Shown: positions 5,834-10,470 of the stretch, piece by piece
Layout: the number at the start of each line of letters is the position of its first letter
Numbering within the stretch: the first letter of the stretch is position 1
Origin: Bacteroidota bacterium
GTDB taxonomy: Bacteria; Bacteroidota; Rhodothermia; Rhodothermales; Rubricoccaceae
Reading direction: 5' to 3'
DNA: 10,470 nucleotides
NCBI GenBank assembly: GCA_022564455.1
Contig: JADFLK010000036.1
Coordinates: forward strand, 1-10,470
Made by a program: the position numbers and the translations under genes
The notes under the pieces: model-generated
Told to the model about the DNA's origin: nothing
Databases searched by the model: none
Seen by the model: only the letters and a program-made list of their open reading frames with translations

Positions 5834-6346
5834 ATGACGTCTCATGAACCTCATTTTCCGATGCATCAGGAGTACGCTACCATCATCGAGCGAGACGAGG
5901 AATGGTTTATCGCCTACGCCCCGGAAGTAACCGGCGCCAACGGGCAAGGGAAGACACAGGAAGAGGCGCTGGAAAGCCTTTCCGATGCCATCACAATGAT
6001 TCTGGAAGACCAATCTGAAGGCGGCATACACGCCGAAGATTCCATCCAACGGAACGCATTCCTCCGTGGCCTAGCAGCCATATGGAGGCTACCCAGGATG
6101 CTCCTCGTCGGCGTAGTCCGCCTGTACCGGATGGGCATCTCCCCGTACTTCCCGAGCACGTGCCGATACACACCAACATGCTCGGAGTATGCAATCATCG
6201 CCCTGAAAGAGTACGGCGCTCTTCGCGGAGCCATCCTCGCCACGTGGCGGATCCTCCGCTGTAATCCATGGGGTGGGCATGGGCACGATCCGCCGGCGTG
6301 GTTTGGGGAGAAGATTGAGATGCAAGAGGTAACCGATGAGTCATAG
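5834..6346 (+). CDS. yidD: HicB-like domain fused to YidD
   Basis: One uninterrupted 170-residue frame joins two families. Residues about 13-62 are a HicB-like antitoxin domain: 'YATIIERDEEWFIAYAPEV' then 'GQGKTQEEALESLSDAI' and 'MILED'. Residues about 77-158 are a complete YidD: amphipathic N-terminal helix 'LPRMLLVGVVRLYRMGISP', then 'CRYTPTCSEYAIIAL', 'GALRG' and 'RILRCNPWGGHGHDPP'. All three conserved cysteines (in the CR, TCS and RC motifs) and the DP end are present. YidD is a peripheral inner-membrane factor that helps YidC/Sec insert proteins; HicB domains normally neutralise HicA RNases. There is no HicA gene beside it and no yidC, rnpA or rpmH nearby. ATG 5834 is chosen; ATG 5861 also keeps the HicB domain. 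No in-frame ATG, GTG or TTG separates the domains until ATG 6098, so the fusion appears genuine. The function of the N-terminal domain is unknown. The gene overlaps moaB by 11 bp. Confidence 0.85.
   Translation: MTSHEPHFPMHQEYATIIERDEEWFIAYAPEVTGANGQGKTQEEALESLSDAITMILEDQSEGGIHAEDSIQRNAFLRGLAAIWRLPRMLLVGVVRLYRMGISPYFPSTCRYTPTCSEYAIIALKEYGALRGAILATWRILRCNPWGGHGHDPPAWFGEKIEMQEVTDES
6084..6100 (+). promoter_or_regulatory. Possible internal ribosome binding site and start for short YidD
   Basis: GGAGG at 6084-6088 is followed, 9 bases later, by an in-frame ATG at 6098. Initiation there would give an 82-residue protein beginning 'MLLVGVVRLYRMGISP', the usual length and opening of stand-alone YidD proteins. 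It would lose part of an upstream helix ('FLRGLAAIWRLPR') that also looks YidD-like. This is one of the few strong Shine-Dalgarno matches in the window. Use in the cell is a guess. Confidence 0.35.
6324..6330 (+). promoter_or_regulatory. Ribosome binding site of moaB
   Basis: AAGAGGT lies 5 bases before ATG 6336, inside the last codons of the upstream fusion gene. It is a good Shine-Dalgarno match in a region where most genes lack one, and it supports the 6336 start despite the 11-bp overlap. Confidence 0.55.
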
Positions 6347-6857
6347 AGAGCACGAGAACCTCGCCCGCGACACTCCTGTCACGTGCGCAGTCGTCACGGT
6401 TTCAGATACGCGCACGGAGAAAACGGACACCAGCGGGAAACTCCTACTCGAGCAAATTGAATCTGCCGGGCACCGTATCGGAGCCTATCGAATCGTTCCG
6501 GACGAGGCCGAGATTATCCGCTCGACCCTCGTTGAGTTGGCCAGGGAGGTTGAGGTTGTCATTACGACGGGGGGAACGGGTATCAGCCGGCGGGACACGA
6601 CGGTGATGGTCGCAGAGTCCCTCATCACCAAGCCCTTGCCCGGCTTCGGCGAGCTTTTCAGGATGCTCTCGTTCGAGGAAATCGGCCCGGCGGCGATGCT
6701 CTCACGGGCAATGGCAGGCGTCTACGGAAGCTCCCCAACGCTGCTGTTCTGCTGTCCGGGCTCCACCAACGCCGTCCGACTGGCCGCGGACCGGCTGATC
6801 ATTCCGCAGCTTCAGCACCTCGTATGGGAAATCCTCCGCCAACAGCCGGAAGGTTGA
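6336..6857 (+). CDS. moaB: MoaB-family molybdopterin adenylyltransferase
   Basis: A 173-residue cytoplasmic protein of the MoaB/Mog fold. Visible motifs: 'AVVTVSDTRT' at 18-27, 'ITTGGTGISRRDTT' at 76-89, 'LPGFGELFRMLSFEEIG' at 101-117, 'SRAMAG' at 123-128 and 'PGSTNAV' at 141-147. These form the molybdopterin-binding site; family members adenylate molybdopterin before metal insertion, though some MoaB proteins such as that of E. coli are not essential for this. Length is normal for the family. The start overlaps the end of the HicB-YidD gene by 11 bp in another frame and has its own AAGAGGT site, so the two are probably cotranscribed. No other Mo-cofactor gene is in the window. The functional link to YidD is probably incidental. 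Confidence 0.92.
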   Translation: MSHREHENLARDTPVTCAVVTVSDTRTEKTDTSGKLLLEQIESAGHRIGAYRIVPDEAEIIRSTLVELAREVEVVITTGGTGISRRDTTVMVAESLITKPLPGFGELFRMLSFEEIGPAAMLSRAMAGVYGSSPTLLFCCPGSTNAVRLAADRLIIPQLQHLVWEILRQQPEG

Positions 6858-6894
6858 GGCGCTACTTTGCCTTCCGCACTTCTCCTAACCCGCC

Positions 6895-7380
6895 ATGAAG
6901 TACATCCAGGCATTCCTCGTTCTTCACGTTCTTTCTCTATCCGCCAGCACTGCGCAGGCGCAGCTTCGTATTGGTATTCACGCTGGTGCGGATGCCGGCC
7001 CCGACGCCATAACGCTGGGCGTCCATGCATCCTATCCCGTGGGACAATCGGGCGTGTACGTTGTGCCGAGTGTGAGCTACGGCTTCGGCAGCCAGCGCAT
7101 CCAGGGAGAAGAGTTCGACTTTAAGTCGTACCGGGGAAGTGTACGAGGCGTCTATCCGATTCCGCTGGACCGCAGCAACGATTTCGTATTTGCGCCACAA
7201 GCCGGCCCAGCCGTATACCACCAATCGTTCAACAACTGTTCAGGCGACCCGGCGTGCTCGTCAACAGGGTTTGGCGTCAACATAGGCGCGGGAATGCGTT
7301 TCAATGCGTTCTCGGTGACGGCCATGGCCGGGATCGGCGATTTGCCGGACGCCTCTGTCTGGATTGGCCTGGCATTCTAA
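6895..7380 (+). CDS. Small outer-membrane beta-barrel-like protein
   Basis: A 161-residue protein with a clear signal peptide: 'MKYIQAFLVLHVLSLSASTAQA', predicted cut after 'AQA' at residue 22. The mature part alternates polar and hydrophobic residues, is rich in Gly and aromatics, and ends in phenylalanine ('SVWIGLAF'), as expected of outer-membrane barrels recognised by BamA. About eight beta strands could be drawn, which would make it a small OmpX/OmpA-barrel-size protein; this count is an estimate. C115 and C121 in 'NNCSGDPACSS' could form a disulfide in an external loop. It starts 37 bp after moaB. I recognise no named family; a porin or adhesin role would be speculation. Sure about export, moderately sure about the barrel. 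Confidence 0.7.
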   Translation: MKYIQAFLVLHVLSLSASTAQAQLRIGIHAGADAGPDAITLGVHASYPVGQSGVYVVPSVSYGFGSQRIQGEEFDFKSYRGSVRGVYPIPLDRSNDFVFAPQAGPAVYHQSFNNCSGDPACSSTGFGVNIGAGMRFNAFSVTAMAGIGDLPDASVWIGLAF

Positions 7381-7464
7381 CCGGCCATCCTCAAGAGTTT
7401 CACGGCGACTCCGGCACCGAACAGATCGGCGGGCGTATTGCGCCATCCAGTAGTTACCAACCCC

Positions 7465-7890
7465 ATGCCGCTCCCACTACGCCTCCAGCAGTTCGTAGAC
7501 GAAAGCGCGACGCTCGACAAGCTCACGCGCTCGATGCTGCTGATCGACTACGCCGCAGGCCTCGGCGACTACCCCGAGGACAAGAAAGACGATGTCCATC
7601 GGGTGCGGGGCTGCACGTCGCTGGTATACCTGGATGCCGACTTCGACGAAACAGAAGGCGTGATGCGCTTTTGCGGCTTCGCCGATGCGCAGATTGTTAA
7701 GGGCATGGTGGCTATTCTGGTAAACGGGCTGGACGGCGAGACTCCGGAGGCCATCGTGGCCGTTGATCCGACGTTCATTCTGGATGCCGGCCTCGGCGAG
7801 GCCCTTAGCGTCACACGACAGGGCGGACTCGCAAACATCCTGAACCGCATGCAAAATGCTGCTCGGGCCAATCTCGAACCCTCGGCATGA
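7465..7890 (+). CDS. sufE: SufE-family cysteine desulfurase sulfur acceptor
   Basis: A 141-residue cytoplasmic protein from ATG 7465. An upstream TTG at 7438 would add nine residues ('MRHPVVTNP') that do not look like the family, so 7465 is preferred. The SufE pattern is clear: 'LLIDYAAGLGDYPED' at 25-39, the active-site loop 'HRVRGCTSLVYL' at 45-56 with C50 as the persulfide-accepting cysteine, then 'CGFADAQIVKGMVAILV' and 'LGEALSVTRQGGLANIL'. SufE takes sulfur from the desulfurase SufS and passes it to the SufBCD scaffold. No other suf gene is in the window, so sufE stands apart from its usual operon. Length is as expected (E. coli SufE is 138). No strong ribosome binding site is visible. 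Confidence 0.9.
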   Translation: MPLPLRLQQFVDESATLDKLTRSMLLIDYAAGLGDYPEDKKDDVHRVRGCTSLVYLDADFDETEGVMRFCGFADAQIVKGMVAILVNGLDGETPEAIVAVDPTFILDAGLGEALSVTRQGGLANILNRMQNAARANLEPSA

Positions 7891-7906
7891 GACTGTTTCG
7901 TAATGC

Positions 7907-7967
7907 GTATTGCGTAAGTGCGCTGCGTCGTCCACTTCCTCCGCAATGAATAGGTACTACGCAATAC
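7907..7967. repeat. Inverted repeat GTATTGCGTA / TACGCAATAC upstream of cysS
   Basis: Perfect 10-bp arms at 7907-7916 and 7958-7967 are separated by 41 bp and fill most of the 87-bp gap between sufE and cysS. The outer flanks also share CGTAATG in direct orientation at 7899-7905 and 7974-7980, the latter supplying the cysS ATG. The vocabulary (GCGTATTGCGTA, CTACGTAATG) looks like an interspersed intergenic repeat. The loop is long and no T-run follows, so it is not a terminator. A regulatory or T-box role is not supported: I see no specifier or antiterminator elements. Confidence 0.5.
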
Positions 7968-7977
7968 ACACTACGTA

Positions 7978-9519
7978 ATGTCCATATTCCGCCTCTACAA
8001 CGCCCTCACCCGGACGGTCGAGCCGCTGGAACCCTCCGAGCAAACGGAAGGCGGGACGCCGCTTCTTCGCTTCTACTGCTGCGGCCCGACGGTGTACTCG
8101 TACGCGCACATCGGCAACTTCCGCACGTTCCTGACGGCCGATTTGATTGTGCGCACGGCTGAGGCGATTGGATGGCAGGTCAACTACGTCTCAAACGTCA
8201 CAGACGTGGGCCACCTTACCGAAGACGACACGGCGGACGCCTCCGGCGAGGACCGCATGGCGAAGGCGTTGAAGAGCAAGGAGGGCGAGCAGTTCGCTAA
8301 TGTGTGGGATCTGGCGCGGCACTATACCAGCGCCCTCATGGCCGACTGGCAGGCTCTCAACCTCCGCGAGCCTACCGTGCGGCCCCGCGCCACCGAGCAC
8401 GTCCGCGAGCAAATCCGCGCGGTGGAAGCTCTAATGGAGAACGGCCACGCCTACGAGACGAACGACGGCGTCTACTTCCACGTGCCGTCGTTCCCCGACT
8501 ACGGGAAGCTCTCCGGCAACACCGACATCGAGACACTGGCCGTAGGAGCAGCGGCGGAATCGCGGGAGGTGGTGGTGGATGAGGACAAGCGCGATCCACG
8601 AGATTTCGCGCTGTGGAAGAAGGACGACGCCCACCTTATGCAGTGGTATAGTCCCTTTGGGTGGGGATTTCCGGGATGGCACCTTGAGTGCTCCGTGATG
8701 GCCCAGAAGTACCTCGGCGAGACCATCGACCTGCACGGTGGCGGCGAGGACCTCCGCTTCCCCCACCACGAATGCGAGATTGCCCAGGCCGAGGCCATCA
8801 CCGGCAAACCGTTTGCACGGCACTGGTCGCACACGCGCTTTTTACAGGTGGAGGGTATGAAGATGTCCAAGCGCGACGGCAACTTCCTGACCCTCCACGA
8901 CCTGACGGCGTCGGCCGATGACGGCGGCCGGGATGACTGGGGTGCGCCGGTCGATCCACTGGCGCTCCGCCTCGCGCTGATCAGTGGCCACTACGGCAAG
9001 CCGTTCAACTTTACACAGGCCGCGCTGAAGGCGGCGGCGAAGAACATCCAGCGCTACCACGACGCCGATGAAGCTGTCCAAGCAGCGATTGCAACCAACC
9101 GGGAGGGCGAAAACAGCCTCGAAGCACCACTTGCGGATGCGTACGGGGATGCTCTAGCCGCTATGTGCGACGACCTCAACACGCCGGAAGCCCTCGCCGC
9201 TGCCTACCGTGGAGTGAACGTCATCCTCAGCCAACACCGGCAGGAGCCGCTCTCCGGCGCAGCCGCACAAACGGCGGACGATTTCCTGAACCGGATCAAC
9301 GGGCTACTGGGTATCGTTCGGCACGAGTCGCCGGATGGGCCGCCGCCGAAGGAAGACGATGCATTCGCCGAACACGTCGAATCGCTTCTCGAGCAACGGA
9401 CGGCTGCACGCTCCTCCAAAGACTGGGCGCGCGCAGATGCCATCCGTGACGAGATCGACGCCCTCGGCGTCGACGTGATGGACAACCCAACGGGCTCCAC
9501 GTGGCGCCGAAAACTCTAA
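7978..9519 (+). CDS. cysS: Cysteinyl-tRNA synthetase
   Basis: A full-length 513-residue class I aminoacyl-tRNA synthetase that charges tRNA-Cys in the cytoplasm. The HIGH signature is 'AHIGNFRTF' (H44-I-G-N). The KMSKS signature is 'MKMSKRDGNFLTL' with KMSK at 295-298. Zinc ligands expected from E. coli CysRS appear as C35 ('YCCGPTVY'), C238 ('GWHLECS') and H263/E267 ('FPHHECEIAQ'). The C-terminal region has 'DDLNTPEALAA', the 'RADAIRDEIDALGV' anticodon-binding helix and the closing 'DNPTGSTW'. An acidic insert near residues 82-104 ('EDDTADASGEDR') follows the 'NVTDVGHLT' segment. Length is slightly above E. coli (461) and within the range of Bacteroidota-type enzymes. The ATG at 7978 lies on the edge of an intergenic repeat and lacks a Shine-Dalgarno. 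The next gene starts 20 bp after its stop. Confidence 0.97.
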   Translation: MSIFRLYNALTRTVEPLEPSEQTEGGTPLLRFYCCGPTVYSYAHIGNFRTFLTADLIVRTAEAIGWQVNYVSNVTDVGHLTEDDTADASGEDRMAKALKSKEGEQFANVWDLARHYTSALMADWQALNLREPTVRPRATEHVREQIRAVEALMENGHAYETNDGVYFHVPSFPDYGKLSGNTDIETLAVGAAAESREVVVDEDKRDPRDFALWKKDDAHLMQWYSPFGWGFPGWHLECSVMAQKYLGETIDLHGGGEDLRFPHHECEIAQAEAITGKPFARHWSHTRFLQVEGMKMSKRDGNFLTLHDLTASADDGGRDDWGAPVDPLALRLALISGHYGKPFNFTQAALKAAAKNIQRYHDADEAVQAAIATNREGENSLEAPLADAYGDALAAMCDDLNTPEALAAAYRGVNVILSQHRQEPLSGAAAQTADDFLNRINGLLGIVRHESPDGPPPKEDDAFAEHVESLLEQRTAARSSKDWARADAIRDEIDALGVDVMDNPTGSTWRRKL

Positions 9520-9539
9520 CCGATCCAACCTTCCCTCCC

Positions 9540-10046
9540 ATGCCCATCGACGCATCCGACTACTCCGACCTCGAAGGCGGCCTCGCCCGCATGATGAACC
9601 GTCTGAAAGAGGAAGGTACAGCGACCAAAAATCCAGATGCTGACGAGTTTCTTCGTGAGAGCGCCAACGCAGTGTTCCTCGGCCTGCTGTACGACCAGCG
9701 GATTCTAGCGGAGGTCGCCTTCATCGGCCCGTTGAAACTGAAGCAGCGGCTCGGCCATCTCGACATGAAGAAAATTGCGAAGATGGACCGGGAGAAGTTC
9801 GCAGAGGTCTTTACGCAAAAGCCGGCCGTACATCGCTTCTCAAACAAAATGGTTGACCTGACACAGGAAACAGCGCAACGGCTTGTTGATGAGTACGACG
9901 GCGACGCGGCCAACATCTGGAAGGAGGGCACGAATGCTGAGGTTGAGAAACGCGTCCGTGAGTTCACCGGATTTGGCCCACTGAAGGCCCGCAAGCTGCG
10001 GATGTGCCTCTACTACTTCGGCCACCGCGACCTCAGCGAAGCCTGA
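9540..10046 (+). CDS. HhH-GPD family protein of the TIGR03252 type
   Basis: A 168-residue protein from ATG 9540; an ATG at 9501 inside cysS would add 13 residues of low family resemblance. The pattern matches the short, uncharacterised HhH-GPD family: 'AVFLGLLYDQRILAEVAF.GP' at 44-64, 'LGHLDMKKIAKMD' at 71-83, 'KPAVHRFSNKM' at 94-104, 'LVDEYDGDAANIW' at 115-127 and the helix-hairpin-helix 'FTGFGPLKARKLRM' at 142-155. HhH-GPD proteins include base-excision glycosylases such as endonuclease III. By hand alignment the Nth catalytic lysine position is Leu here, with Lys one step later, and the protein ends about where the catalytic Asp loop would be. The four-cysteine iron-sulfur cluster is absent. 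It may bind DNA without glycosylase/lyase activity, or use a different chemistry. It probably shares an operon with cysS (20-bp gap) and the TerC gene (0-bp gap). Confidence 0.8.
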   Translation: MPIDASDYSDLEGGLARMMNRLKEEGTATKNPDADEFLRESANAVFLGLLYDQRILAEVAFIGPLKLKQRLGHLDMKKIAKMDREKFAEVFTQKPAVHRFSNKMVDLTQETAQRLVDEYDGDAANIWKEGTNAEVEKRVREFTGFGPLKARKLRMCLYYFGHRDLSEA

Positions 10047-10470
10047 ATGGAAGCATCCCATCTGGAAGTATCGGGGGCGGTATGGCTTGGCTTCAACGCC
10101 TTTGTGGTAGCGTTGCTGCTGGTCGATCTTTTCGGCTTCAATCGGAAGGCGCACAAGATCGCGTTCGGCGAGGCGCTACGGACCTCAGCGTTCTTCATCG
10201 CGGCGGCCATATTCGTCAACGTGCTGGTCTGGGTTCGCTACGGCGGCCAGGCGGGGCTCACGTTCTTCACCGGCTACCTCGTCGAGATCTCGCTGTCGGT
10301 CGACAACCTGTTTGTGATCGCGGTGCTGTTCGGCTACTTCGCCGTGCCGCCGAGATACCAGCATCGTGTGTTGTTCTGGGGCGTGTTCGGGGCCATCGTC
10401 ATGCGCGCCGGCATGATCCTCACGGGCGTGGCGCTGGTCGGCCGGTTCGCGTGGGTGCTTTACATCTTCG
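10047..10470 (+). CDS. TerC-family integral membrane protein, 3'-truncated by window edge
   Basis: The ATG at 10047 follows the upstream TGA (10044-10046) with no gap. The 141 codons inside the window give the N-terminal half of a TerC/Alx-type protein. Hydrophobic segments lie at about 10-30, 44-62, 72-98 and 108-132. The signature 'GYLVEISLSVDNLFV' at 76-90 carries the conserved acidic and amide residues E80, D86 and N87, and is followed by 'FGYFAVPPRYQHRVLFWG'. TerC-family proteins such as Alx and MeeY are linked to manganese export and tellurite resistance, and some help metallate exported enzymes. The family is usually about 300-340 residues, so more than half lies beyond the window. Stop-to-start contact with the HhH gene suggests translational coupling. 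Family call is firm; the ion handled here is unknown. Confidence 0.9.
   Translation, partial: MEASHLEVSGAVWLGFNAFVVALLLVDLFGFNRKAHKIAFGEALRTSAFFIAAAIFVNVLVWVRYGGQAGLTFFTGYLVEISLSVDNLFVIAVLFGYFAVPPRYQHRVLFWGVFGAIVMRAGMILTGVALVGRFAWVLYIF

Noticed and set aside
6861..6894. TACTTTG before the barrel-protein gene as a Bacteroidota -7 promoter box
   Set aside because: The consensus TAnnTTTG needs one more base between TA and TTTG, and no TTG box lies at the right distance upstream.
7907..7980. T-box or other riboswitch leader before cysS
   Set aside because: The gap is only 87 bp, with no T-box consensus, specifier loop or terminator/antiterminator pair.
10048..10073. Near-repeat TGGAAGCATC / TGGAAGTATC at the TerC start
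   Set aside because: A single mismatched 10-mer within coding sequence is within chance expectation.

Overview
The window reads as a moderately GC-rich (about 58-60 % by eye) chromosomal segment of a Gram-negative bacterium. A signal-peptide beta-barrel protein and a LolA-like periplasmic protein point to an outer membrane. Most genes lack a good Shine-Dalgarno sequence, which together with the protein flavour (cysteinyl-tRNA synthetase, SufE, a GPT2-type acyltransferase with C-terminal membrane segments) suggests the Bacteroidota/Rhodothermota/Balneolota neighbourhood. That placement is inference; no rRNA or other strict marker is present. Every gene I support is on the + strand.

Left part (1-1089) is accessory. 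It holds the end of a DUF433 antitoxin, a DUF5615 PIN-like toxin overlapping it by a GTGA junction, a lone small antitoxin-like gene, and a non-coding stretch with three REP-like hairpin units in alternating orientation plus a short degenerate tandem repeat.

Middle part (1090-5747) is an envelope-lipid cassette: a membrane-anchored glycerol-3-phosphate/DHAP-type acyltransferase, a LolA-like periplasmic carrier and a full-length RND/MMPL exporter. Its plausible logic is making or remodelling a lipid, extracting it from the inner membrane and handing it across the periplasm. A perfect 17-bp tandem duplication at the exporter start creates a six-codon upstream ORF whose stop overlaps the exporter ATG.

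Right part (5834-10470) is mostly housekeeping: a single-frame fusion of a HicB-like domain to YidD (a membrane-insertion efficiency factor), moaB overlapping it by 11 bp, a small outer-membrane barrel-like protein, sufE, cysS, an HhH-GPD family protein and the first 141 codons of a TerC-family membrane protein. The HicB-YidD fusion, with a possible internal ribosome binding site that could also release a separate short YidD, is the most unusual object. I found no CRISPR array, tRNA, rRNA, transposase or convincing rho-independent terminator.
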